Notes: generated by a model from the letters alone, not told the origin. A stretch of DNA of 20,893 nt from Kangiella sp. (GCA_002733465.1 NVVT01000022.1:6631-27523), one strand, 5' to 3'; shown: positions 1 through 8,923, counted from the stretch's first letter. Made by a program: numbers and translations.

Positions 1-2
1 AG

Positions 3-44
3 CGAAAGGATGTGAAACCTAAGCTAAAAACAGCGAGAAAGTGA
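3..44 (+). CDS. Possible C-terminal tail of an upstream gene, cut by the window edge
   Basis: The frame beginning at base 3 is open for 13 codons and ends in TGA at 42-44, one base before the ATG of the Rieske gene. The residues are lysine/arginine rich (it ends K-T-A-R-K). The tight spacing would suit an operon with the Rieske gene, but so short a piece can be open by chance. No function can be given. Confidence 0.3.
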   Translation, partial: RKDVKPKLKTARK

Positions 45-45
45 T

Positions 46-1245
46 ATGAACAAACAACAAATTTCGGCATTGATCGAGGCGCAGAGCGAATACCGGGCAC
101 TCGATCAAGCATTCTATAAAGATGCAGATATTTATCAACGGGATATCTCAGAGATATACTTAAAATGTTGGTTATATGCCGGTCATATCAGCGAAATTCC
201 AAAGGTTGGTGACTGGTTTCTGTTTGAGTTTGCTGGTGAGTCGGTGATCATCATTCGTAGTGGTGAGAGTGAAATTAATGCGTTGCTTAATGTCTGTCGT
301 CACCGCGGTTCCCGAATATGCCAAGAACAAAAAGGCTGTAATAAAATATTGATTTGTCCGTATCACGCCTGGAGTTATGGCCTTGACGGTAAACTTCGTG
401 GCGTAGCCCATATGGGCGATGATTTTGATAAGTCGGATATGGGGCTGAAAAAAATTCATCTACAGGTGCTAGAAGGATTAATTCATATTAACTTTGCTAA
501 GCAGCCGGCCTCTTTTGAGCCGATCCGTAATGCCCTGACAGAATGCTTGCGTCCCTACCGACTGGACAAAGCTAAAGTTGCCCACAGGCAAACTTATCCG
601 ATAAATGCCAACTGGAAGCTGTCAGTAGAAAATTACACTGAATGTTATCACTGCTTACCGTCCCACCCGGAATATAGTCGCGGCCATAGTCTGGCAAAAC
701 CCGAAGCCCGTGCTTCTGAGCTGATGGAGCAGGTTATGGAACGAGCCGAAGCTTGCGGCCTGAGTGACAAATCACTGAGTCGTTATTATCTGGATGCCGA
801 AGGATTTGGCGCTGATTATTCTTATGAACGTTATCCTATGTGGCAGGATCATATTACCGGCAGTGAAGATGGTAAACGAGTAGCACCGCTGATGGGAGAT
901 ATTAAAGGCTATGATGGCGGCACCACCGATTTCCAGATTGGTCCAGTTTGTTTTGCGCTGGCCTATTGTGATTATGTGGTGATCTACCGATTTACCCCGG
1001 TTTCAAAGGATCATTCAGAATGTGATATTACCTGGCTGGTGAATGGAGATGCTGAGGATGGAAAAGATTATCATAAAGACCGGCTAAAATGGCTCTGGGA
1101 TGTCACCACTGTTGCCGATAAACGAATTATCGAGTCAAACGCAAAAGGGGTTAATTCTCGTTATTATCAACCGGGACCTCTTTCTAAAATGGAACAATTT
1201 ACCTGGGAGTTTATGTCCTGGTATTTGCGCTCAATCAAACCATAG
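46..1245 (+). CDS. Rieske non-heme iron oxygenase, alpha subunit (ring-hydroxylating / quaternary-amine type)
   Basis: Cytoplasmic oxygenase component that, with a separate reductase, uses O2 and NAD(P)H to hydroxylate or demethylate a small substrate. Residues about 40-150 form the Rieske domain, with 2Fe-2S ligands C84, H86, C104 and H107 in C-R-H-R-G and C-P-Y-H. The catalytic domain has N-Y-x-E-C-Y-H-C at 196-203, giving H202 and H207 as mononuclear iron ligands, with D358 in A-D-K-R-I-I-E as the probable third. The 399-aa length and the ending P-G-P-L-S-x-M-E are typical of the glycine-betaine monooxygenase, stachydrine demethylase and carnitine oxygenase branch. A quaternary amine or betaine is therefore the likeliest substrate, but this is inference. 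The ATG at 46 has a purine-rich stretch upstream. No reductase gene is visible, so a partner must lie to the left or elsewhere. Confidence 0.88.
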   Translation: MNKQQISALIEAQSEYRALDQAFYKDADIYQRDISEIYLKCWLYAGHISEIPKVGDWFLFEFAGESVIIIRSGESEINALLNVCRHRGSRICQEQKGCNKILICPYHAWSYGLDGKLRGVAHMGDDFDKSDMGLKKIHLQVLEGLIHINFAKQPASFEPIRNALTECLRPYRLDKAKVAHRQTYPINANWKLSVENYTECYHCLPSHPEYSRGHSLAKPEARASELMEQVMERAEACGLSDKSLSRYYLDAEGFGADYSYERYPMWQDHITGSEDGKRVAPLMGDIKGYDGGTTDFQIGPVCFALAYCDYVVIYRFTPVSKDHSECDITWLVNGDAEDGKDYHKDRLKWLWDVTTVADKRIIESNAKGVNSRYYQPGPLSKMEQFTWEFMSWYLRSIKP

Positions 1246-1292
1246 GTAAACCTATGCAGTCTTTGAGTTTAAGTTCAGATATTTGATCTGTA

Positions 1293-1553
1293 TTAAATGG
1301 AAACAATATTTTTAAGTTCTTGCACATGACCAGCAAAAGCTGTTCGTCCATTATTGGTTAGATAAATCCAAGTACGTTGTCGCCCGTTAACTTTTTCTTT
1401 GCATTGTCTAACATAACCAGCTCTTTCAAGTTGTTTGATATGCTTAGATAAAACAGAATCACTTACTTCTAATGAATCACGAAGAAATTGAAACTCTGCA
1501 TCATCAAGCGGTGCTAGCAATGAGCATATTTGTAATCGATTAGGAGCATGCAA
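1293..1553 (-). CDS. Winged-helix transcriptional regulator (HTH_34, MarR/ArsR-like), 5' end uncertain
   Basis: Small DNA-binding protein of the single-domain winged-helix family often found beside transporter genes. The recognisable core runs H-A-P-N-R-L-Q-I, then L-x-V-S-D-S-V-L-S-K-H-I-K-Q-L-E-R-A-G-Y-V (recognition helix), then the wing G-R-Q-R-T-W-I-Y-L-T. It lies 29 bases downstream of the POT transporter on the same strand, so co-transcription is likely. The start is odd. The only conventional in-frame start is TTG at 1553, directly before the conserved core and without a clear Shine-Dalgarno. A TAG at 1572-1574 blocks extension. Family members normally carry a few more N-terminal residues, so the gene may start at a rare ATT (1559) or be slightly damaged. 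Confidence 0.72.
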   Translation of the reverse strand: MHAPNRLQICSLLAPLDDAEFQFLRDSLEVSDSVLSKHIKQLERAGYVRQCKEKVNGRQRTWIYLTNNGRTAFAGHVQELKNIVSI

Positions 1554-1582
1554 TGTAATAGCGTAATAGGGCTAGTTAGTGT

Positions 1583-2956
1583 TTAGGCGATAGTTTTATC
1601 ATCATCTGTAGTTTGGAAATAATGACTGACAAAAATTTTGAATAAGATAAAGGCAATTCCAGCTACCACAGCAAAACCGGCGTGCATTAACCAGAAGGTG
1701 GTGGAGGGCATGGTTTCTAAAAATCCACCAACCCAGCCAACCATGGCATTGCCAAGGAAGAAAATGAAATAATACAGACCAATGACTGTTGAGTTGATTG
1801 ATTTTGGAGCAACTTTTGCGAATAATGCCAGACTAACAGGCAGCATATGTGCAAAACCAATGCTATTGATAATGTGAAATAAGACAGGCCAAAACAGGCC
1901 AATTTTCGTGCCTTCAGCCTGGGTCGCCGCAGCCATGTAAAGGCATAACATAGCGCCAATAGAGAAGCCTGATCCTATGATGATTTTAGTGATTTCATCT
2001 GGTTCTTTCCAGTGCTTGCTGTACCATCGATAGAACAACAGGACCCCTGCAAGAAAACTCACACTGACTATTGCATCAAGTGTTATTAACCAGGTTGTAG
2101 GTAGTTTCTGAGCGCCCCACATCAGATCGAATTGTTGGTCGCCCCAGACTAGATAGGCATTAAAAATTTGGTTATTTGGGACGATGGCAAGAGCCATTAC
2201 AGGAATCAACACCAACAAGGCTATTAGTGCTGGCCAGTCTTCTTTTTTTAACATAACCGGTGCGATAGATTTATTTTTTCCCTGTGCTGTTAGGTGATCT
2301 TCAGGCAGATATTTTTGTCCTGCTAAATAGATAATTAGCCCGACCAGCATGCCTATACCAGCAGTAGCGAAACCATAGTGCCAGCCATATATCTCACCCA
2401 GCGTACCAACGATTAAGGGTGATGCTATTACACCTGCATTGATACCCAAATAGAATATCTGAAACGCATCTGCACTACGTAAATCATCCTTTTTATAAAG
2501 TCCGCCAACTTGACTCGCGATGTTACCTTTGAACATGCCACTGCCTAGAACTAAACAAAGTAAAGCAAAGAGAAAAGAAAACTCGAATGCCATTAGGAAA
2601 TGTCCCAATGCCATAGTAATTGCACCAAGCAGGACAGTTCGTCGCTTACCTAAAATTCTATCAGCAAGAAATCCTCCTACTATTGGTGTCAGATATACCA
2701 TGGCTGCATAAGTGCCAAAAATTGCAGATGCCAGAGCCTGCCCTTGTATGCCACCATACAGTTTGCTGAATGGTTCAAATAGGGCAACATTTTCAATATG
2801 GCCAGGTAATAGCAATTCATTTATCATATATAACACTAAGAGAGCCTGCATACCGTAGAAAGAGAATCTCTCCCATGCCTCAGTGAATGCTAAATAGCCA
2901 AGCCCTTTTGGGTGTCCTAAGAAGGACGTATCAGAGTCTGGATTAATTGTGGTCAT
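1583..2956 (-). CDS. Proton-dependent oligopeptide transporter (POT/PTR2 family, MFS)
   Basis: Inner-membrane symporter that imports di- and tripeptides with protons. The family signature is near the N-terminus: E-A-W-E-R-F-S-F-Y-G-M in the first helix (the ExxERFxYY proton-coupling motif). A second signature is G-G-F-L-A-D-R-I-L-G-K-R-R-T, the MFS loop 2-3 motif. At 457 aa with about 12-14 hydrophobic segments it is full length for a bacterial member. The ATG at 2956 is preceded by an AAAGG element about nine bases upstream. It sits 149 bases downstream of an exported serine hydrolase and just upstream of a winged-helix regulator, all on the minus strand. With an exported S9 peptidase nearby, the context suggests peptide scavenging; that link is inference. 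Confidence 0.9.
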   Translation of the reverse strand: MTTINPDSDTSFLGHPKGLGYLAFTEAWERFSFYGMQALLVLYMINELLLPGHIENVALFEPFSKLYGGIQGQALASAIFGTYAAMVYLTPIVGGFLADRILGKRRTVLLGAITMALGHFLMAFEFSFLFALLCLVLGSGMFKGNIASQVGGLYKKDDLRSADAFQIFYLGINAGVIASPLIVGTLGEIYGWHYGFATAGIGMLVGLIIYLAGQKYLPEDHLTAQGKNKSIAPVMLKKEDWPALIALLVLIPVMALAIVPNNQIFNAYLVWGDQQFDLMWGAQKLPTTWLITLDAIVSVSFLAGVLLFYRWYSKHWKEPDEITKIIIGSGFSIGAMLCLYMAAATQAEGTKIGLFWPVLFHIINSIGFAHMLPVSLALFAKVAPKSINSTVIGLYYFIFFLGNAMVGWVGGFLETMPSTTFWLMHAGFAVVAGIAFILFKIFVSHYFQTTDDDKTIA

Positions 2957-3105
2957 CTTTTTATACCTTTTTATTATTAATTAAGTAGCGCTCCCTCTTA
3001 CCTTCGGGTTTGCACTTTGTTGGTCAATCGCTTTATTGATTATCACTGCAGGGCATTATGGTATGAGGCAATTCTGAATTTAATTCACTTTGACCTCTAT
3101 TTTGC

Positions 3106-4587
3106 CTATTTTGAATCATTTAAATTTTTTAAATAGGTGAATTCATGCCAATTAAGTTTTGTTACGTCACCATTTTTTGCTCGCTCGAAGAATACCCTCT
3201 CAGCTTCGGTATTATCTTTTCGCAGTCGGGCAAAAGTATCATTGTTAATGTGTTTTAGCATCGTCATACCTTTTAGCGGTTGAGCAGATCCCAAATTTAC
3301 AATACCTAACTGACCTTTCCAATTTACAACTAAGCTATCTTTTTCCCATGGCATAGCTTCGTAAACTCCACTGTAATCGTTCGAATCGAATGTGTTCTGC
3401 TGGTTCAATTTATCCTTAAGTATTGTACTTTTTCCCTGGTGAGAATCAGGTGAAATATCAGAAAATATCTGATGCAATTGAATAGCTATAGCTTCAGTAT
3501 CAACGTCATTAGCATTAACCATGACAATTACTGCTATTTTTGTTTTCGCATTTAGCATAAACGATGATTGATATCCCGGGCAGCTACCGCCGTGACCGAC
3601 ATAAGTATCTCCATTGAATGGATAGACGCCAAAGCCAAGACCTCTTGCAAATTTCCAGCCTCTTACTACCCAATGAGGTCTTTGCATTTCGCGTAAGGTA
3701 TTGTGATCTAAAACTTCATTGCCGCCATTGTTTAATAGTCGAAATTGCCACTTCGCAAATTTTGCATAATCATTAACACTGGATGCAAAACCTGCAGCAG
3801 GGTCAATTGCTCGAGCATCAAATAGTTTAACTTTGTCGCGTGTACCATCTCGTTTTATCGCGCTGTATCCAATCGCTAATTGCTTGCCATATTTCTTGTG
3901 TGGCATGGATGAGTATGTGTCATTCATATTTAATGGAGATAGTATTTTTTCACGTATGTACTGATGATAACTTTGCTTGGATACAGCTTCCACAATTTCA
4001 CCCGCAAGAGTTAATCCAATATTAGAGTATTGATAATATCTGGCTCCTGCAAAAAGCATTTTTTGTTTGCCAATACTGTCTTTAACTTGCTGTTTGGTAG
4101 GAAATGGAAAATCTGGACGATTCCAATAAAAGCCACTAGCCTCCCTCATCAGTCCAGATGAATGGGTTAATAATCCTTCAATATCTACTGGGCGACTCTT
4201 CTTATCTTCTTGAATGGCAGAAAACCAGTCCAAGTGTTTTTTTACAGGATCTCTTAAAGTTACTTTTCCTTCATCTCTAAGTTGCATTAAAGCAACACTT
4301 GTAAATAACTTACTGTTTGAACAAATACTATAGAGTGTATTTGTAGTTGCTTTGCTAGCAGTTTTTAGGTTTGAATTTCCCCAAGCGCCGGAGAAGATTA
4401 TTTCTTGATTTTTAACAACTGCTACAGACATTCCTGGATATTGATTATAATCTCGCTGAGCAGACAGCCAATTTTTGGCTAAAATAGTTGCGTGATATTT
4501 AGCATTGTTTTTTTCAAAATCAGCACTAATTGATATTGATACAAAAGCACTAGCGGCTATCGCTGTGATCCTAAGTATTTTAGTCAT
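3106..4587 (-). CDS. Exported serine hydrolase, beta-lactamase/class C (S12) fold
   Basis: Predicted periplasmic or secreted serine hydrolase of the Beta-lactamase (PF00144) superfamily, which holds class C beta-lactamases, D-aminopeptidases, DD-peptidases and esterases. A signal peptide covers about residues 1-22 (positively charged start, then A-A-S-A-F-V-S-I-S-I-S-A). The three catalytic motifs are present: S90-N-S-K93 (SxxK nucleophile and base), Y187-S-N189 (YxN), and H332-G-G in place of KTG, the form common in the esterase and D-aminopeptidase branches. About 100 residues after residue 390 form a small C-terminal domain. The 493-aa length is normal for the long members. An AGGAG lies eight bases before the ATG. 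The real substrate cannot be read; a D-amino-acid peptide, amide or ester is likelier than a clinical beta-lactam. Confidence 0.85.
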   Translation of the reverse strand: MTKILRITAIAASAFVSISISADFEKNNAKYHATILAKNWLSAQRDYNQYPGMSVAVVKNQEIIFSGAWGNSNLKTASKATTNTLYSICSNSKLFTSVALMQLRDEGKVTLRDPVKKHLDWFSAIQEDKKSRPVDIEGLLTHSSGLMREASGFYWNRPDFPFPTKQQVKDSIGKQKMLFAGARYYQYSNIGLTLAGEIVEAVSKQSYHQYIREKILSPLNMNDTYSSMPHKKYGKQLAIGYSAIKRDGTRDKVKLFDARAIDPAAGFASSVNDYAKFAKWQFRLLNNGGNEVLDHNTLREMQRPHWVVRGWKFARGLGFGVYPFNGDTYVGHGGSCPGYQSSFMLNAKTKIAVIVMVNANDVDTEAIAIQLHQIFSDISPDSHQGKSTILKDKLNQQNTFDSNDYSGVYEAMPWEKDSLVVNWKGQLGIVNLGSAQPLKGMTMLKHINNDTFARLRKDNTEAERVFFERAKNGDVTKLNWHEFTYLKNLNDSK

Positions 4588-4781
4588 GTCGAACTCCTAT
4601 TATTTTCTAAAAGCAATGTACGGTGATGCGAAGATATAGGCAAGCCAGTTAAAAGGACTCAGGGACTTAAAAGCGTCAATTTAAACTAAATCGATAAGTC
4701 CGATGTTCAAGTAAGAGTTCTTCCTAAAACTTGTCCCATGAGCACCGCGAGTGTTGAGGGTAGCATTTCAAATTTGGCTAT

Positions 4782-5820
4782 TTACAAATAGCTTAACCAC
4801 CAATCTTTACGACGGGTCTTCAGTTCCGCCATCCACTTACAGATTGGATAAAGAAGAATCAGAACTAGTATCCAAATAACATAAACCCAACTCAACGAAA
4901 CACCATAACCTTCCGGGAGAAAGAAAAAGAAAGTCATCATTTCTTCGGGTTCGAAACCCTGGTACCAAGCCAATGCAAAACTGAATAGACGAATTAGATA
5001 AAAGTGAGCCACATAAAATACGAAGGGTACTCGACCAAACATGACCAATGCATCCTTTAGCGCGCCACTCATTCTGTCAGCATACGCACAAAATATTGCC
5101 ATTGGACCCAGAGTTGCGAGCAGAAAAAGTAAGCTTGGTGGATACTTGCTCAGGTTCATAAAATCAAAAACGCTTGCCAATAATCCAGCTTCCTGTATTT
5201 GCCAAGGATTGGCTTCACCATAGAGTCCAGTAGCACGAATAATGACAAACGCACAAATCATGCTGATTCCAGCAATTAACAAAATTCGATCTCTCTCAAT
5301 AGCCTCTTTTTCGAATAAGGATGCCGTACCATACCCTAACAACATGACACCAACCCAGGGTATTAGTGGGTAGGCTGAGATTACTATTATAGGGCCGATT
5401 ACAGTAGAGGATTGTGTCTGTAATCCGTACCAAAGTGGATCAGTACCTCCTAACATTTGCCCTGTAGGCCAAATGTCATTCAGAGCGTTGTGTCCGAACA
5501 CAATGACCGCGCCAATAATGAGACAAGCTCGCACACCAAGATATTGACATCCCGCAAGTACTATCATAGATGCTCCTATAATCCAGATCACTTGCATCGC
5601 AAATACAGTATTTCCTCCAAGCTCAGGTACTCCATCGAATGGGGAGAAAGTAAATGCCGGTAGGTACATCGGGCTGAGCCATAGGGTCCTGTACACCGGC
5701 AAGCATCATAAAATCACGAACGTGGTCAATCGCCATGATGATTATCACTAGTCCCCGGAGCATATCTATATTACTCAATCGGTAGGATCGTGAATCGAGA
5801 GGTGCAACAGAAACATTCAT
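4782..5820 (-). pseudogene. Broken DUF1624 / heparan-alpha-glucosaminide acetyltransferase-like membrane protein
   Basis: Two minus-strand frames together read as one multi-span membrane protein. The N-terminal piece (5820 to about 5660) has the family start S-N-I-D-M-L-R-G-L-V-I-I-I-M-A-I-D-H-V-R-D-F, containing the Asp-His typical of these acyltransferase-like proteins. The C-terminal piece (about 5660 to 4782) resumes at F-T-F-S-P-F-D-G-V-P-E-L-G-G and runs through about seven hydrophobic helices to its stop. The pieces meet in different frames, and the stretch expected between them (first membrane helix region, F-C-A-P-x-F-x-F-L-A-G in relatives) is absent. This fits an internal deletion of perhaps 50-60 codons that also shifted the frame. 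A GGAG lies upstream of the ATG at 5820, so translation may still begin but would end at 5623. The family assignment is from memory. Confidence 0.7.
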
Positions 5821-5906
5821 GATGGAGAGCTCCTTGTTATTGTTATTATTTTTCAGATTTTTAATCTCTAGCTTAAAGAGACTGCTTGACTAACTAGAAA
5901 ATCAAA

Positions 5907-5939
5907 GGGGCAGATAAATTTGAATCCGCAGAGCCCCCC
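5907..5939. repeat. REP-like imperfect palindrome (copy 1)
   Basis: GGGGC at 5907-5911 pairs with GCCCC at 5933-5937 around a 21-base interior that begins CAGATAAATTTGAATC and ends CGCAGA. A related, less symmetric copy lies at 6696-6735. On the minus strand it follows the DUF2306 gene and is trailed by TTTGATTTT, so it could also act as a weak terminator. The GGGG-CAGA...CCCC layout resembles REP elements mobilised by RAYT transposases, but no RAYT gene is in the window. Confidence 0.4.
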
Positions 5940-5981
5940 TTAATATTGAAAATGACACCTCCATAAAAGCAACTTACGGTG

Positions 5982-6623
5982 CTAAATTTTGCGGCCTTGA
6001 ATGATGACCTCAGTAATCATCAGAGGTATAACCCAACATGCCCATAACGTCATACCTCCGAACTCATTAAAACTTAAACCCCATTCTGTGTAAGGAATAT
6101 AATCAATCATTAATCGAGCAGTTACAAAAGCCCCCGTTACAACAAAACTCCTTATCATCCACTCTTTATGTTGTAATATTTTCTTGCGTCTAATAGCGTA
6201 TAAAGCCATTCCTGTTGTTAACAACCAAGCTAATGCCAAAGCACCTAATCCGCTGGTATAAGTTAAACCAAATCGCATGTTATTTGGTAATAGATAAATA
6301 GCCCCGATACTACCAATAAGCACTCCAGCAACATACAGCCGTCCTGTAATTGGATGAACTGTCATCCTGCTTTGTGTAAGGTCTGACCACAACTGAAACA
6401 AACCAGCAAATATAACAGCGGTGCCACTTAGTATATGAATTATTAATTGTTGGGCAACTGGCCAGTAAGAATCGCCATAACTCTCTTTTGATCAATTAAA
6501 AAATTGCAAAACATTATTATAATAGAAAAACATGAAGCCAAAAACAACAAAACCAGCAATTAGCCACCCAGTCTTTGAAACTGAACTATTGCTTACAACT
6601 ACTTCTTCAGTGAAAGTACTCAT
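5982..6623 (-). pseudogene. DUF2306 membrane protein interrupted by a single in-frame TGA
   Basis: From ATG at 6623 the minus strand reads M-S-T-F-T-E-E-V-V-V, then the membrane helix W-L-I-A-G-F-V-V-F-G-F-M-F-F, ending F-F-N and TGA at 6492-6494 (codon 44). The same frame continues without any shift into S-K-E-S-Y-G-D-S-Y-W-P-V-A-Q-Q and the DUF2306 core: I-I-H-I-L-S-G, G-L-F-Q-L-W, H-P-I-T-G-R-L-Y-V-A-G-V, K-E-W-M-I-R-S. It stops at 5982. Without the TGA the protein would be 213 aa, a normal family length, with about five helices. A single nonsense mutation is the simplest reading; readthrough or internal initiation at TTG 6401 are alternatives. The function of DUF2306 proteins is unknown. 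It neighbours another broken membrane gene. Confidence 0.75.
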
Positions 6624-6695
6624 AATCATCTCCCTTTTGGTTATTTTTTAACCTAAATTAGAACATAAAACATTGAAGATTACTAATTAGGCTTG

Positions 6696-6735
6696 AGGGG
6701 CAGGAGCAGGCAGATAAGGTTTAATCGCAGATCCC
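6696..6735. repeat. REP-like element (copy 2, degraded)
   Basis: GGGGCAG at 6697-6703 is followed by GGCAGATAAGGTTTAATCGC and then AGATCCC. The part from 6708 on matches the interior of the 5907-5939 element closely (GCAGATAA..TT.AATC.GCAGA..CCC) in the same orientation. It sits in the divergent spacer between the DUF2306 pseudogene and the S9 peptidase. An 11-base insertion-like difference (GGAGCAGGCAG) breaks the palindrome. Confidence 0.35.
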
Positions 6736-6834
6736 ACTATTTTATTTTACCTGTTTTCTTAATGAGCTATAAATTTCGTCTAAAGAATTATGTCGTGTAT
6801 ACTTTTCATGCTTATAAAATTAATGGAATATATA

Positions 6835-8748
6835 ATGAAAATAACAAAAGCCCTTATACTCCTTTGTTTCGTGACTCTACCGGCAGTTGCCGAAAACGAC
6901 AAATGGCCATATCCGCAAGATACCCCTGAAACAACAAACATTTCGATTGGCATGGCAAGTGATCGCCCTGTTGATATTTCCCGGTTTTTACTTGCTCGAG
7001 GCCCTAGCACAACAAAGCTGAATATCGATGGGTCGCAGTTAGCTTATATTAGTAATGTTACTGGTCGCAGGCAAGTTTGGGTTATGTCTATTAAAGCCGG
7101 TCAGGATAAACAATTAACTTATGGCAACGGTGTAAACAACTATTATTGGCATCCTGATGGTAAACAAATTTTGTACTCAGCTGACAATAATGGAGATGAG
7201 CGTCCCGCTTATTATTTGATCACAACTGACGGTAGAACGGAGAAAATCGTTTTATCACATTCGAAAGCATATCGCGCTTTTGGTGCCTTTGACGCTGATG
7301 GCAATCGTTTCAGTTATGCATCAACAGAGCGCAATGGACGTGATTTTGATCTCTATCTCTATGATTTTGACTCACGCTCTTCAAAGATGATCTACCAGTC
7401 GAAATTTGGTTTTTTCCCAGCCGATTGGCAGCCAAAAACTAATCAATTACTCATGAGCGAAACACGCGGAGAGGATGCTAACAATCTATATTTACTTGAT
7501 AGCGATAATGGCGTTGCAAAGGTGTTATTCAAGCCTAAAATTGCCGCCGATTTTAATTCATTTTCCTGGAAGAAAGATGGCAGTGGCTTTTATTTTTCGT
7601 CTAATCTAGATTCAGAAATGAATAAATTGATGTTTCACGATATAAAAACTGGCGATACTAAAGTGGTTGTCGAACATCAATTTAATCTGGAAAAAGTCAA
7701 ACTATGTAGTAATGACAAATATTTAATTTGGGTGGTTAATGACAATGGTTATGATCAACTCAATGTGATGGATTTGACAAGTAAAACACAACGCGAAGTA
7801 TTATTGCATAAAGGTGTGTATGGTTTGTCTTGTAGCAGTATGAGCGAGACATTGTCTGTTTTAGTATCAAGTTATGACTCTCCGGGCACCATCTATTTGG
7901 TCGACCTTAAATCATTAAAGTCCAGCATACTAAAAACCTCAAATTTTGCAGGTATCAACCCAAAAGAGTTAATACCGCCAAAAATCATAAACTTCAAAGC
8001 GCGTGATGGCATAAGCTTGCAAGGGTTACTCTATATTCCTAAAAATATAGACAAAAACTTGTTGCCAGCATTAGTTATCGATGTACATGGAGGCCCTACA
8101 AGTCAAGCGAAACCACGTTGGGAACCGTTAACGCAATATTTGTTAGGAAAAGGTATCGCGGTGCTAGATATCAATGTTCGCGGTTCCACTGGCTTTGGTA
8201 AAACTTATACTCGCCTAGATAATCAAACAAAACGTCTCGATAGTGTTGCAGACTTAGTTGATGCACTTGCATGGTTGAAGAAAGATGGCCAAGTTGATGC
8301 AGATCGCGCAGCAGTTATGGGGGGCTCCTATGGTGGCTATATGGTAAATGCCGTAATGGGGGCTTATCCAAAAGCCTTTAAGGCAGGAGCGTCCTTTGTT
8401 GGTGTTGCCGACTGGGTGCGTGCATTAGAAACTGCATCGCCGGGTTTGAAAGCTTCAGACTTAATAGAATATGGGGACATTAGTGAAGAGAAATGGCAGC
8501 GCTTTTATGCAAACAATTCACCAATTAACACAGTCCATAAAATTGAGTCACCCATGTTTTTTGAGCATGGTGTAAATGACCCGAGAGATCCTGTGCTTGA
8601 ATCTGACTCGATGGTGAAAGCACTACGAGACAACGGTGTACCAGTTAAATACTTGCGCTTTAGTGACGAAGGTCATTCAATAAGTAAAGTGTCCAACAGG
8701 ATTTTATTTTTCCGGGAACTAGCAAATTTTTTGGAAAAGCATCTTTGA
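6835..8748 (+). CDS. Exported S9 family peptidase (prolyl oligopeptidase / acylaminoacyl-peptidase type)
   Basis: Serine peptidase that cuts short peptides, often after proline or at blocked N-termini. The start is placed at ATG 6835, which gives a clean signal peptide (M-K-I-T-K-A-L-I-L-L-C-F-V-T-L-P-A-V-A, cut before E-N-D) and 637 aa; the frame is open further upstream, to at least 6790. Residues about 45-370 are a beta-propeller with repeated W-x-P-D-G and S-Y-A-S/F-S-S-N blades. The C-terminal alpha/beta-hydrolase carries H-G-G-P-T (oxyanion region), nucleophile S498 in G-G-S-Y-G-G-Y, D582 in H-G-V-N-D and H614 in D-E-G-H-S. All catalytic residues are present and the length is normal. 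It is probably periplasmic. Together with the nearby POT transporter it suggests use of external peptides. Confidence 0.9.
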   Translation: MKITKALILLCFVTLPAVAENDKWPYPQDTPETTNISIGMASDRPVDISRFLLARGPSTTKLNIDGSQLAYISNVTGRRQVWVMSIKAGQDKQLTYGNGVNNYYWHPDGKQILYSADNNGDERPAYYLITTDGRTEKIVLSHSKAYRAFGAFDADGNRFSYASTERNGRDFDLYLYDFDSRSSKMIYQSKFGFFPADWQPKTNQLLMSETRGEDANNLYLLDSDNGVAKVLFKPKIAADFNSFSWKKDGSGFYFSSNLDSEMNKLMFHDIKTGDTKVVVEHQFNLEKVKLCSNDKYLIWVVNDNGYDQLNVMDLTSKTQREVLLHKGVYGLSCSSMSETLSVLVSSYDSPGTIYLVDLKSLKSSILKTSNFAGINPKELIPPKIINFKARDGISLQGLLYIPKNIDKNLLPALVIDVHGGPTSQAKPRWEPLTQYLLGKGIAVLDINVRGSTGFGKTYTRLDNQTKRLDSVADLVDALAWLKKDGQVDADRAAVMGGSYGGYMVNAVMGAYPKAFKAGASFVGVADWVRALETASPGLKASDLIEYGDISEEKWQRFYANNSPINTVHKIESPMFFEHGVNDPRDPVLESDSMVKALRDNGVPVKYLRFSDEGHSISKVSNRILFFRELANFLEKHL

Positions 8749-8783
8749 CCATTTGAGTGTTTTATTAAATTTTTTTTAATGGT
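8748..8783 (+). terminator. Possible weak AT-rich hairpin after the S9 peptidase
   Basis: ACCATT at 8748-8753 is complementary to AATGGT at 8778-8783, with a T-rich interior that also contains ATTAAA and TTTAAT arms. It begins on the stop codon. There is no GC-rich stem and no clean T tail after it, so terminator activity is doubtful. The following bases to 8923 hold nothing else recognisable. Confidence 0.2.
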
Positions 8784-8923
8784 TCTACATTCTTTACTTA
8801 ATTTACTTCAACTAAAAATAACCTAGTCATGTGTGCTAGAAATCTATGCATAAGATTTGAGTTGAATTTACCCAATCGCATTGGTCAGTTTTCAAGAACG
8901 AATATTTCTGGGGTATCTACAGT

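Noticed and set aside
3106..4587. True class C beta-lactamase (ampC)
   Set aside because: The third motif is H-G-G rather than K-T-G and the protein is about 100 residues longer than AmpC enzymes, so a general S12-type hydrolase is the safer call.
6480..6494. TGA in the DUF2306 gene as a selenocysteine codon
   Set aside because: Only a weak 5-bp GGCGA/TTGCC pairing follows the TGA, without a convincing SECIS stem-loop, and DUF2306 has no known redox cysteine at this place. A nonsense mutation next to another broken gene is simpler.
6310..6495. 61-codon minus frame overlapping the DUF2306 gene
   Set aside because: It is an alternative frame of the DUF2306 sequence; the true frame, read through the TGA, explains the conserved motifs.
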